Positions 47,598 to 55,334 of a stretch of DNA of 64,000 nucleotides are shown one piece after another. The notes beneath the pieces were generated by a model. It worked only from the letters and a program-made list of their open reading frames with translations, was not told the DNA's origin and did not search any database. Positions within the stretch are counted from its first letter, which is position 1; every line of letters begins with the position of its first letter. The translations under genes and the position numbers were made by a program. This DNA is from Streptomyces endocoffeicus (lineage in GTDB: Bacteria; Actinomycetota; Actinomycetes; Streptomycetales; Streptomycetaceae), in assembly GCF_016741935.1 (NCBI RefSeq), contig NZ_JAERRG010000015.1:1-64000 (forward strand), given 5' to 3'.

Positions 47598-47627
47598 GGA
47601 CGCTGACGGACCGGACGCCGACGGACC
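47598..47627 (+). repeat. Two 15-bp tandem repeats in the spacer
   Basis: GGACGCTGACGGACC is followed directly by GGACGCCGACGGACC, one base different. They fill most of the 63-bp gap before the first DsrE-fold gene. Confidence 0.75.
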
Positions 47628-47644
47628 CGGAGACATCTGAAGCC

Positions 47645-47971
47645 ATGAACGAATACCTGCTGATCGAGAGCGGCGGCCCACCGGCCGGTCCGGGCAGCCA
47701 CCGGTTCGCCGGCGACGCCGCCCAACTGGTGCGGGAGGGCGAGGACGTAGCGCTGTTCCTGGTCGAGAACGGCGTGGCCGGGGCGGTGCGGGGGGCCATG
47801 CCCGAACTCGACGCCCTGCTGCGGCTCGGCGGCCGGCTGTGGGTGGACGCGTTCTCGCTGCGCCGGCGGGCCGTCGACGCCGGGGATCTGGTGCCCGGCG
47901 CCCGGCTGGTGGAGATGCGGGACGTGGCGCGGAAGCTGCTGAGTCCCGCGGTGCGAGTGGTGTGGCACTGA
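47645..47971 (+). CDS. DsrH/TusB-like protein (DsrE superfamily)
   Basis: A 108-aa protein with a DsrE/F/H-like fold pattern: MNEYLLIESG strand, REGEDVALFLVENGVAGA (compare the family's DavlLieDGV) and a C-terminal RLVEMRDVARKLL helix. It has no cysteine, so it cannot itself carry a persulfide. Its two downstream neighbours belong to the same superfamily, and the three-gene set recalls TusBCD or DsrEFH heterohexamers. It may be a scaffold subunit. Confidence 0.6.
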   Translation: MNEYLLIESGGPPAGPGSHRFAGDAAQLVREGEDVALFLVENGVAGAVRGAMPELDALLRLGGRLWVDAFSLRRRAVDAGDLVPGARLVEMRDVARKLLSPAVRVVWH

Positions 47972-47972
47972 C

Positions 47973-48380
47973 ATGGTCTTCGCCGTCCGCCACACCGATG
48001 TGATGCTGAAACTGCTGGGCGCGCCCCACCAGACCGATCTGGTGACCAGCGCGCTCCGGCTGGCGCAGGCCCTGCTGGACGAGGGTGCCGCCGTACAGGT
48101 CTGGGCCTGCGGCGACGCCACCGCGCTCACCTGCGCCGCCTTCGGCGACAGCAAACCCGTCAACGTCGCCGAGCGCACGGTGGACCACCCCTCCACCGTC
48201 ACGGTGATACGGGAACTGCTCACCGCCTACCCCGACCGACTGGACTGGTACGTCTGCCGCTTCTGCTGTGCGGAGCGCGGCAGGTCCGAGCAGATCGCCG
48301 AGGTGCTCAAGCGCCCGCCGAGCCAGTTCTGGCAGCACATACGGGCCACCGACAAGGTCGTGGCGATGGGGGTCTGCTGA
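47973..48380 (+). CDS. DsrE/TusD-like protein with conserved Cys
   Basis: A 135-aa protein. The N-terminal APHQTDLVTSALRLAQALLDEGAAVQVW matches the DsrE/TusD core, and WYVCRFCCAERGRS aligns with the family's active-site CxxAAxRRG region. Other cysteines are in WACGDATALTC and the final residue. It is the only one of the three that carries the persulfide-type Cys, so it would be the sulfur-handling subunit. It starts two bases after the previous stop. Confidence 0.7.
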   Translation: MVFAVRHTDVMLKLLGAPHQTDLVTSALRLAQALLDEGAAVQVWACGDATALTCAAFGDSKPVNVAERTVDHPSTVTVIRELLTAYPDRLDWYVCRFCCAERGRSEQIAEVLKRPPSQFWQHIRATDKVVAMGVC

Positions 48381-48383
48381 ACC

Positions 48384-48779
48384 GTGGCCACGACCGACAA
48401 CACCCTGCTGATCATCGAGCGCGCCCATCGGGGTGCGGTCGAGACCCAGTTCGCCGACACCCTCTTCTTCGTCCGTGAGCTGCACCGGCAGAGCGGTGGC
48501 GTCCATGTGGTGCTGCGCGGGCTCGCCGCCTCGTACGCGGTGGACACCACGTACGAGGCGGCCCTGCGCATCGCCGGGCGGACGCTCGACACGCTCCCCG
48601 ACCCGCGCCGGCTGCTCCGGCAACTCCTCGACGACGGCGCCACCGTGTTCGTGGCGGAGGCCGATCTGTCCGCGCTGGGCGCCCGAGCGCGGGAGCGGTT
48701 GCTCCCCGGAGTGCGCCGCGTGACCGGGGCCGAACTGGTGAGCCGCTGGTCCGACTACGCGCGGGTGTGGTTCTTCTGA
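48384..48779 (+). CDS. DsrF/TusC-like protein (DsrE superfamily)
   Basis: A 131-aa protein. It starts TDNTLLIIERAHRGAVETQFADTL and has a DsrE-type alternation of strands and helices (VHVVLRGLAASYAV, DGATVFVAEADLSALG). No cysteine is present. The assignment to DsrF versus DsrH is weak; the superfamily is supported by order, size and pattern. It follows the TusD-like gene by 3 bp. Confidence 0.55.
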   Translation: MATTDNTLLIIERAHRGAVETQFADTLFFVRELHRQSGGVHVVLRGLAASYAVDTTYEAALRIAGRTLDTLPDPRRLLRQLLDDGATVFVAEADLSALGARARERLLPGVRRVTGAELVSRWSDYARVWFF

Positions 48780-48809
48780 CCCCCGCCCGCGCCCACCCCC
48801 ATCCGCCCC

Positions 48810-48833
48810 CCGCCCGCGCCCGCGCCCGCGCCC
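48810..48833 (+). repeat. GCCCGC hexamer microsatellite
   Basis: About four copies of GCCCGC lie immediately before the ribosome-binding site of the second KS-like gene. The frame of that gene could be extended through it, but this would encode an implausible Ala-Arg repeat. Confidence 0.7.
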
Positions 48834-48850
48834 GAAGGAAACAACCGTCC

Positions 48851-49978
48851 ATGGTCTCCACCGACACGGCCGGCAGCCCGGTCATCTCCGCCTGGTCCGC
48901 GATCTCCCCGCTCGGGCTGGGCAGCGCCGAGTTCTCCCGGGGGCTGGGCTCCGGCCGCCGGGCCGCGGTCCAGCTGGACCGCGCGGAGTGGCAGGTGCCG
49001 TTCGAGGAGGCGTGCCTGGTCCCCGGCTTCGACATCCGGGGGCTGCTGGGCCGCAAGGGCACCCGCTCGATGGACCGGATCACCGGCCTGGCCGTGGTCG
49101 CCCTCGGCCGGCTGCTCGCCACCGGCGACACCGGTCGGCTGCCGGGGATCGACGAGGGCACCGGCCTGGTGCTCGGCACCAGCACCGGAAGCGCCCAGAG
49201 CATGATGAACTTCACCCGGGACTCCCTGGTGGGGGACCGTCCCTATCTGGTCGACCCGGCGCGCTTCCCCAACACCGTGATGAACTGCGCCGCCGGGCAG
49301 TCGGCCATCTGGCACCGCCTCAAGGGCCCCAACACCACGATCGCCGGGGGCAGGGCCACCGGACTGCTGGCCCTGCGGTACGCGCTGCGGCTGCACCGGG
49401 CGGGCCGCGCGCGGACCCTGCTGTGCGGCGCGGTCGAGGAGTTCTCCACGGCCCGCGCCTGGCTCGCCTGGCACGCGCGGGGAGTCACCGGCGACGATGG
49501 GCGGCGCGACGCGGTCCTCGGCGAGGGCGCCGCGGTGTGGCTGCTCGAGGACGCCGAGGACGCCCGGACCCACGGCCGGCGCGGTATCGCGGAGGTCCTG
49601 GGGCTGGAGTTCGGCTTCGCCGAGGACCACTCGGCGATCCGGCCGGTGCTGGCGGACTGTCTGCGCCGGCTGCTGGACCGGCCGGGCCTCGCCGCGGACG
49701 GCGTCGACGCCCTCGCCGACACCCAGTTGGCCGGGCCCGACGGCGACGCGGAGCGCGCCGCCGTCACCGAGGTGCTCGGCACCCGCCTGCCGCCCCGGGT
49801 GGCCTGCGCCGATTCCATCGGCGACACGTTCGCGGCGTCCGCCGCCTTCCAGATCGCCGCGGTGCTCGCCCGCGCCGGCTCCGGGGAGGCCGATGCCGGG
49901 GCCCGGACCGTCCTGATCACATCCGCCGAGGCGAACGGCATGGTCGGAGCCGCCCTGCTGAGGCTCGCGGGTTCATGA
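48851..49978 (+). CDS. KS-like protein without the active-site Cys (chain-length-factor-like, second)
   Basis: A 375-aa thiolase-fold protein. Alignment of NCAAGQSAIW, TIAGGRATGLLALRYAL and TLLCGAVEEFS with KS sequences places Arg (GGRAT) at the catalytic Cys. The histidine motifs are also missing (LADTQLAGPDGDAE). It is probably a structural partner of one of the two Cys-containing KSs. ATG 48851 has AAGGA upstream. It opens the second block: KS-like, ACP, DH, DH, KR. Confidence 0.78.
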   Translation: MVSTDTAGSPVISAWSAISPLGLGSAEFSRGLGSGRRAAVQLDRAEWQVPFEEACLVPGFDIRGLLGRKGTRSMDRITGLAVVALGRLLATGDTGRLPGIDEGTGLVLGTSTGSAQSMMNFTRDSLVGDRPYLVDPARFPNTVMNCAAGQSAIWHRLKGPNTTIAGGRATGLLALRYALRLHRAGRARTLLCGAVEEFSTARAWLAWHARGVTGDDGRRDAVLGEGAAVWLLEDAEDARTHGRRGIAEVLGLEFGFAEDHSAIRPVLADCLRRLLDRPGLAADGVDALADTQLAGPDGDAERAAVTEVLGTRLPPRVACADSIGDTFAASAAFQIAAVLARAGSGEADAGARTVLITSAEANGMVGAALLRLAGS

Positions 49979-49994
49979 CCCCGTGCGCCATGTC

Positions 49995-50062
49995 CGACGG
50001 CGACCCGCAGCCGACGGCGACCCGCAGCCGATGGCGACCCGCAATCTTTGGCGACCCGCAAC
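49995..50062 (+). repeat. Four 17-bp tandem repeats before the second ACP gene
   Basis: The unit CGACGGCGACCCGCAGC occurs four times in a row with increasing divergence (two exact copies, then CGATGGCGACCCGCAAT and CTTTGGCGACCCGCAAC). It fills the 104-bp gap between the KS-like stop and the ACP start. Confidence 0.85.
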
Positions 50063-50082
50063 CGATGGAGAGGCGAGGCACG

Positions 50083-50346
50083 ATGCCCGACACCCAACCG
50101 ACCCCCCTCGACCTGGAGGATCTGCGGCGCACCATCGCCGAGGTGTTCTGTGTGGACCCGGGCGAGGTGACCGACGAGACCCGCTTCGTGGAGGATCTGG
50201 GCGGCGATTCGCTGCTGGCGCTCGAGGTGATCGTCGCCCTGGAGAAGAAGTACGCCGTGCGGTTCGCGGAGTCGGATGTGCGCGGGCTGACCACGCTGCC
50301 GCGGACCTACGACGTGCTCGCCGACAAGCTCGGGGCCCGGGGATGA
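50083..50346 (+). CDS. Discrete acyl carrier protein (second)
   Basis: An 87-aa ACP with the phosphopantetheine Ser in DLGGDSLLALEVIVALEKKY. It is more typical of fatty-acid ACPs than the first. Its TGA overlaps the ATG of the dehydratase gene, so ACP, DH, DH and probably KR are translated together. Confidence 0.92.
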   Translation: MPDTQPTPLDLEDLRRTIAEVFCVDPGEVTDETRFVEDLGGDSLLALEVIVALEKKYAVRFAESDVRGLTTLPRTYDVLADKLGARG

Positions 50347-50756
50347 GCCCGGTGTGCACTCCGGTGGCGGGTCGGATCGAGCACGGCGGCACGGCCCCGG
50401 ACGGGACCACGCTCGTGTCGATGACCGTCGGGCCCGAGGAGCCGGTGTTCCCCGGCCACTACCCCGGATTCCCGATCTTCCCCGGCGTCTGCGTCATCGA
50501 GTTCCTGCACCGCGGAGCGCTGGCCGCCGCCCCCGGACCGGACCACACCTGGGTGTTGTCCGGCATCGAGAGCGCGCGGTTCATGCACCCCGTCCTCCCG
50601 GGCGACCCGCTCACCGCCGAGCTGACCTGGCGCCGCGACGGCGCGAGCGGGCGCTGCTCGGCCGCGGTCACCGGCCCGCGCGGCACCATCGCCCGGATCG
50701 CCCTCCGCTTCGAGGATCGGATCGCCCTCCGCTTCGAGGACGAGGGGGCGCGGTGA
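50343..50756 (+). CDS. FabZ/FabA-like hotdog dehydratase (first)
   Basis: A 137-aa single hotdog. The sequence FPGHYPGFPIFPGVCVIEFLHRGAL has the His of the dehydratase motif and the PGV turn before the central helix. It should dehydrate beta-hydroxyacyl-ACP, perhaps as a heterodimer with the next gene product. The C-terminus holds a duplicated 8-residue unit (IALRFEDR, IALRFEDE) from a 24-bp tandem repeat at 50695-50742. Confidence 0.82.
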   Translation: MSPVCTPVAGRIEHGGTAPDGTTLVSMTVGPEEPVFPGHYPGFPIFPGVCVIEFLHRGALAAAPGPDHTWVLSGIESARFMHPVLPGDPLTAELTWRRDGASGRCSAAVTGPRGTIARIALRFEDRIALRFEDEGAR

Positions 50757-51262
50757 CCGGGATGTCCGCCGGTGTCGCCGAACTCAAGCGACGTCTGCCG
50801 CACCGCCATCCGATGCTGCTGCTCGACCGGGTCGTCCGGGTGGAGCCGGGCGCGCGGCTCATCGCCCGCAAGGCCGTCACCTGCAACGAGCCCTGGTACG
50901 AGCGCCTCGCCGACGACGCGGCCGAACGGGACCACGACTACCCGGCGGTGCTGCTCGTCGAGTCCTGCTGCCAGGCCGCCGGCCTCCTCGCCACCTGGGA
51001 CGCCCCGGTGCCCGACGCGCGGGGCGATCGCGTGATGCTGTTCGGCGGCATCTCCGGGGTCCGGTTCACCGGGCGGGTCCGCCCGGGTGATGTGGTGGAA
51101 CACCAGGTGCGGCTGGTCCGGAGCTTCGCGGACACCGTGCTCTTCGAGGGGCGGAGCACGGTCGGGGACGAGACCGTCATGGAGATCGAACAGCTGGTCA
51201 TCGCGTTCCGGCCGGGATCCGGGCTGGCCCCGGCCACCCCGGCCACGGCGGACCGGGCCTGA
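50753..51262 (+). CDS. FabZ-like hotdog dehydratase (second)
   Basis: A 169-aa hotdog. LPHRHPMLLLDRVVRVEPG is a near-textbook FabZ N-terminal motif with the catalytic His, and ESCCQAAGLLATWD occupies the central-helix position where FabZ has E-A-x-A-Q. It is probably the second subunit of a DH pair; paired dehydratases are known in type II polyene systems. The GTG overlaps the previous stop; ATG 50762 is an alternative. Confidence 0.85.
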   Translation: MTGMSAGVAELKRRLPHRHPMLLLDRVVRVEPGARLIARKAVTCNEPWYERLADDAAERDHDYPAVLLVESCCQAAGLLATWDAPVPDARGDRVMLFGGISGVRFTGRVRPGDVVEHQVRLVRSFADTVLFEGRSTVGDETVMEIEQLVIAFRPGSGLAPATPATADRA

Positions 51263-51277
51263 GGGGAGGCGGACGAC

Positions 51278-52021
51278 ATGACCGGCACCGACAACCGGGT
51301 GGCCGTGGTCACCGGTGGTACGCGCGGCATCGGACGGGCCACGGTGCTGCGCCTGGCGCGCGAGGGGTACGACGTGGCGTTCTGCCACGCCTCACCCGAT
51401 CCGGAGCCCGGCGCACTGCTGGCGAAGGAGGTCGAGGAGCTGGACCGGCGGGCGATGGCCCTGCGGACCGATGTCTCGGACGCGGACGAGGTGCGCCGCT
51501 TCATGACCGCCGTCCAGGAGGAGTTCGGCCCCATCGACGTCACGGTCACCTCCGCGGGCATCGTGCGCGACAACCCGCTGCTGCTCATGAAGGACGAGGA
51601 GTGGCACCAGGTCCTGGACACCAACCTCGACGGCACCTACCACGTGTGCCGCGCGGCCGTCTTCGAGATGATGAAGCGCCGACGGGGCTGCATCGTGAAC
51701 ATCTCCTCGGTCGCCGGAGTCCACGGACACCCCACCCAGACCAACTACTCGGCCTCCAAGGCCGGGATCATCGGGTTCACCAAGGCGCTGGCCAAGGAGG
51801 TCGGCAGATACGGCATCCGCGCCAATGTGGTGGCACCCGGATTCATCGAGACCGACATGACCGCCGCGCTGGCCGACAGCGCCCGCGCGGACGCCGCGAA
51901 GAAGATCCCGCTGCAGCGCTTCGGACGCCCCGAAGAGGTCGCGGACATGGTCGCGTACCTGGCCTCGGCCGAGTACGTGACCGGAAGCGTGCTGCAGATC
52001 GACGGCGGCATCGTCATCTGA
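51278..52021 (+). CDS. 3-oxoacyl-ACP reductase (FabG-type SDR)
   Basis: A 247-aa short-chain dehydrogenase. TGGTRGIGRAT binds NADPH; the Ser-Tyr-Lys triad is in NISSVAGVHGHPTQTNYSASKAG; the C-terminal TGSVLQIDGGIVI is typical of FabG. It reduces the beta-keto group after condensation on the discrete ACP. A GAGG-containing site precedes the ATG. Confidence 0.94.
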   Translation: MTGTDNRVAVVTGGTRGIGRATVLRLAREGYDVAFCHASPDPEPGALLAKEVEELDRRAMALRTDVSDADEVRRFMTAVQEEFGPIDVTVTSAGIVRDNPLLLMKDEEWHQVLDTNLDGTYHVCRAAVFEMMKRRRGCIVNISSVAGVHGHPTQTNYSASKAGIIGFTKALAKEVGRYGIRANVVAPGFIETDMTAALADSARADAAKKIPLQRFGRPEEVADMVAYLASAEYVTGSVLQIDGGIVI

Positions 52022-52034
52022 GGAAAGGCCGGCC

Positions 52035-52781
52035 ATGCCCCGGAGGGACCGTACGCCCCGCTTCTACTTCTCCCTGCGCAGCCCGTACTCCTGGCTCGCC
52101 TACCGCCAACTGCGCGACGACCACCCGGAGGTGGCCGACACCATCACCTGGCGGCCCTTCTGGGAGCCGGACGCCCGCAGCCTGCTGATGCTGGAAAAGG
52201 CGGGCGGCGGCTTCCCGTACGTCGGCATGTCCCGCGCCAAGCACCTCTACATCCTCCAGGACGTGCGCCGGCTGTGCCACGAGCGCGGGCTCGAGCCCGC
52301 GTGGCCGGTCGACCGGGACCCGGTGTGGGAGGTCCCGCATCTGGCCCATCTCGCCGCGGTGGACGAGGGGAAGGGCCCGGAGTTCATCGAACGCGTCTAC
52401 CGGGCCCGCTGGGAGGAGGGCAGGGACATCTGCGCGCCCGCCACCATCGCGGAGGTGGCGGCCGAACTGGGGCTGTCCGAGGACCGTCTGGCGGGTGCCG
52501 CGGGCGACGACGGACTGCGGGAACGCGGGGTCGAGGCGTTGCTGCGGGTCGACGCGGACGGCGTGTTCGGCGTGCCGTTCTTCATCCATGGCTTCCACAA
52601 GTTCTGGGGTGTGGACCGGCTCGCTCCGTTCATCGCGTCGGTGACGGGCGCCGCGCCGGGGCGATCGGCCACCGGACCGTCGGCCACCGGACTGTCGAAC
52701 GCCGGACCGTCGGACGCCGCACCGTCCGCCGCGGCGCCGGGCCGGGGCGGAGACCAGGGGCACGCGGGCGGCTGCGGCTGA
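52035..52781 (+). CDS. DsbA-fold 2-hydroxychromene-2-carboxylate isomerase-like protein
   Basis: A 248-aa thioredoxin/DsbA-fold protein. FYFSLRSPYSWLAYRQL puts Ser-Pro-Tyr-Ser where DsbA has CXXC, and DGVFGVPFFIHGFHKFWG has the cis-Pro loop. HCCA isomerases and kappa-class GSTs share this pattern and use a thiol cofactor. In this context it may move double bonds in the growing chain. The last 35 residues are a 15-bp tandem repeat product (SATGPSATGLSNAGP; DNA 52666-52725) and probably disordered. Confidence 0.82.
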   Translation: MPRRDRTPRFYFSLRSPYSWLAYRQLRDDHPEVADTITWRPFWEPDARSLLMLEKAGGGFPYVGMSRAKHLYILQDVRRLCHERGLEPAWPVDRDPVWEVPHLAHLAAVDEGKGPEFIERVYRARWEEGRDICAPATIAEVAAELGLSEDRLAGAAGDDGLRERGVEALLRVDADGVFGVPFFIHGFHKFWGVDRLAPFIASVTGAAPGRSATGPSATGLSNAGPSDAAPSAAAPGRGGDQGHAGGCG

Positions 52782-52812
52782 CCGCGACCCGACGATCGGC
52801 GAAGAGGAACCG

Positions 52813-54396
52813 ATGAAGGAACAGAACCTTGGCTCGGCGGCGGCGGTCCACTACTGGGCCGGAACCACCAGGGACACCACCGCCATCGTGTACGAGTCCA
52901 GCCGGATCAGCTACGGGACGCTGTCCGCCCGGGTGCGATCGCTGGCGGCGGCCCTGTCCGGCGGTGGGGTGCGCACGGGCGACCGGATCGCCTTCCTGGG
53001 GCGCAACGGCCCGGTGCTGCTGGTGGCGGCGCTGGCCGCGGCCCACCTCGGAGCGGTCTTCGTGCCGCTCAACGTCCGGCTGGCCGGAAGCGAGGTGGCG
53101 TACCTCCTCGGCGACTGCCGCCCCCACACCCTCATCGCCGAGGACGCCAACCGGCCCCTGATCGACGGCATCGCGGACACCGTGCCCGTCCAGCGGTTCC
53201 TGCTCGCCGACGGTGACCCCGCCGCCTCCGGGGCGCACCCTCGCTGGGAACCGCTGCCGACGGGGGAGGCGGCGGAGGCGGCGGAGACGGCGGAAGCGGC
53301 GGACGCCGCGCCGCCGGTCGCGGTCCGGCCCACCGACCCCGCGGTCATCATGTACACCTCGGGCACCACAGGACGGCCCAAGGGGGCGGTGCTCACCCAC
53401 GGCAATCTGTGGTGGAACCACATCAACACCGCCGCCGTGATCCGCACCCGGCCGGGCGACACCACCCTGGTGCTCGCGCCCATGTTCCACATCGCCGGGC
53501 TCAGCGGCTTCACCCTGGGCTCCCTCTGCCACGGCGGCACCCTGGTGATCCGGCGCTCCTTCGCTCCCGAACAGTGCCTGGCGGACCTGGTCGAGCACCG
53601 GGTGGCCAATCTCATCGCGGTGCCGACGATGTTCGCGGCCATCGCCGCGACGGCCGGTTTCCCGCGCGCCGATCTCTCCGCGCTGCGCGCCGCGATCGTC
53701 GGCGGGGCCCCGGTGCCCCTCACCCTGGTCCGCGACTACCTCGCCCACGGCATCCCCCTGCACCAGGCGTGGGGGATGACCGAGACCGCGCCACTGGCCA
53801 GCCATCTGCCGACGGAGCTGGTGGCCTCCCACCCCGACGCGGCCGGATTCCCGCTGCCCCACACCGAGATACGGCTGGCCGATCCGGCCACCGGCGATGT
53901 GGTCACCGAACCGGAGGTGGCCGCGGAGATCTGCGTCCGGGGACCCCATGTCTTCGCGGGCTACTGGAACAACCCGGAGGCGACCCGCCGGGTGCTGGAC
54001 GACGCCGGATGGTTCCGGTCCGGGGACATCGGCCGCGTCGACAAGAACGGTCTGCTGTACATCGTGGACCGGCTCAAGGACGTCATCATCAGCGGCGGGG
54101 AGAACATCTACCCCGCCGAACTGGAGCGGCATCTTGCCGAGTACCCCGGCGTGCGCGAGGCGGCCGTGGTCGGGGTGGAGCATCCGCGGTGGGGCGAGAG
54201 CCCGGTGGCGGTGCTGTGCCAGGACGGGGACGGCCGGGCCACCCTGGAGGAGATCCGGGCGTTCACCGGGCAACGGCTGGCCCGGTACAAGCTCCCCACG
54301 GCCGTTCACCATGTCGGCGCACTGCCCCGGAATGGCAGCGGAAAGGTGGACAAAGCCGCCTTGCGTGCCCTGGTGCTCGGTGGAGAGCGGTCATGA
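52813..54396 (+). CDS. Acyl-CoA/acyl-ACP ligase (ANL superfamily)
   Basis: A 527-aa adenylating enzyme. Core motifs are YTSGTTGRPKGAVLTHGN, QAWGMTETAP, GWFRSGDIGRVDKNG and the C-terminal NGSGKVDKAAL with the catalytic Lys. It activates a carboxylic acid as AMP ester and loads CoA or ACP; it could supply the starter unit or reload a free acid. An Ala/Glu-rich insertion (EAAEAAETAEAADAA) near residues 154-168 is repetitive. Confidence 0.92.
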   Translation: MKEQNLGSAAAVHYWAGTTRDTTAIVYESSRISYGTLSARVRSLAAALSGGGVRTGDRIAFLGRNGPVLLVAALAAAHLGAVFVPLNVRLAGSEVAYLLGDCRPHTLIAEDANRPLIDGIADTVPVQRFLLADGDPAASGAHPRWEPLPTGEAAEAAETAEAADAAPPVAVRPTDPAVIMYTSGTTGRPKGAVLTHGNLWWNHINTAAVIRTRPGDTTLVLAPMFHIAGLSGFTLGSLCHGGTLVIRRSFAPEQCLADLVEHRVANLIAVPTMFAAIAATAGFPRADLSALRAAIVGGAPVPLTLVRDYLAHGIPLHQAWGMTETAPLASHLPTELVASHPDAAGFPLPHTEIRLADPATGDVVTEPEVAAEICVRGPHVFAGYWNNPEATRRVLDDAGWFRSGDIGRVDKNGLLYIVDRLKDVIISGGENIYPAELERHLAEYPGVREAAVVGVEHPRWGESPVAVLCQDGDGRATLEEIRAFTGQRLARYKLPTAVHHVGALPRNGSGKVDKAALRALVLGGERS

Positions 54397-54626
54397 CACC
54401 CCCCTGAAGCGCCGCCGGAACCCCACCGTGCCCGAACACGCGGAAAACACCCTGTCCCACGAAGCCGAAACGGCCCGTGTCCCGTGCGTGTAAGCAAAGT
54501 GAAAGCGCGTGAAAAGTACCGAGACGTAGACTCCTCGACACCTGCCCGGAGTTGCCTGAGTCCGGGTGTAAGAAGTGTTGGCACGGGGGTTCCACATTGA
54601 TAAGAAATACAGGCGGAGTTCCGTCC
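54397..54626 (+). promoter_or_regulatory. AT-richer leader before the twin regulators
   Basis: Positions about 54480-54620 are less GC-rich than the cluster and contain GTGAAAGCGCGTGAAAAG and a possible -10 TAGACT near 54528. This marks a likely separate promoter for the two regulators. No further gene is seen here. Confidence 0.4.
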
Positions 54627-55334
54627 TTGGCGGACCCGGTGACGACCGATCCGCTGGAAACGGGGACGCGGCAGGCCGCCGCGTTCCAGCGGCTGGACAC
54701 CGAACTTCTGGTGGCCGCCGCCACGGCCCTGGCCGACCAGGCCACAAGTAGTGTGAACGTCACGATTCCCAGCGATCGACGAGGTTTGTCGGAATTCGGT
54801 CCGGCGCTCCACGCCATGGCGAAGACGGTGCGCCCGGACGTCGAATTCCGGGTTCTCTTCCCCTCTCGTGCTTTTGACGGCGAGGTCCTGCGACGACTGA
54901 CCACGGAGCGGGCGAACGTCGCTGTCCGAATTGCCGAGAGTCCACTGCAGGGCGTGGTGATGGCCGACTTCCGCAGCGCGTTGCTGTGGTCGCCCATCGC
55001 CCTCAAAGGGGGAAGTGTGGCGCTTTTCGACAAATCCGCGGAGATCGGCGCACTGGGCTCTCTCTTCCTCGGTGCCTGGGGAAGTGCCATACCGCTGACC
55101 GAATTCCTGAAGCGGCGGGAGCTGGTCCGGCACGAGGACCAGCGGCAGGTCCTGGGGCATCTGCGGGACGGGCACACGGACCGGGTCGCGGCCCAGAAGA
55201 TGGGCATCTCCTATCGCACCTATCGCCGCCGGGTCGCGGAGATCCTGGAGGGGCTGGGCGCGGAGTCCCGCTTCCAGGCCGGGGTACGGGCCAGTGAGCT
55301 CGGGCTGCTGTCGCCGCTGGAGGACGCCCAATGA
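54627..55334 (+). CDS. LuxR-type HTH regulator (first of a tandem pair)
   Basis: About 235 aa. A C-terminal LuxR-like helix-turn-helix (LGHLRDGHTDRVAAQKMGISYRTYRRRVAEIL) follows an N-terminal domain of the phospholipase-D/TrmB-like sensor type (VLFPSRAFDGEVLRRLTTERANV). The latter is common in Streptomyces pathway regulators. I prefer TTG 54627 because GGAG precedes it; the frame is open to 54552. It overlaps the second regulator by 4 bp. Confidence 0.78.
   Translation: MADPVTTDPLETGTRQAAAFQRLDTELLVAAATALADQATSSVNVTIPSDRRGLSEFGPALHAMAKTVRPDVEFRVLFPSRAFDGEVLRRLTTERANVAVRIAESPLQGVVMADFRSALLWSPIALKGGSVALFDKSAEIGALGSLFLGAWGSAIPLTEFLKRRELVRHEDQRQVLGHLRDGHTDRVAAQKMGISYRTYRRRVAEILEGLGAESRFQAGVRASELGLLSPLEDAQ

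Noticed and set aside
47645..48779. Housekeeping TusBCD for tRNA 2-thiouridine
   Set aside because: The genes are embedded in a biosynthetic operon, two of the three have no Cys, and TusA/TusE partners are absent.
48767..48850. N-terminal extension of the second KS-like protein through the GCCCGC repeat
   Set aside because: It would add an Ala-Arg-Pro microsatellite peptide; a ribosome-binding site lies just before ATG 48851.
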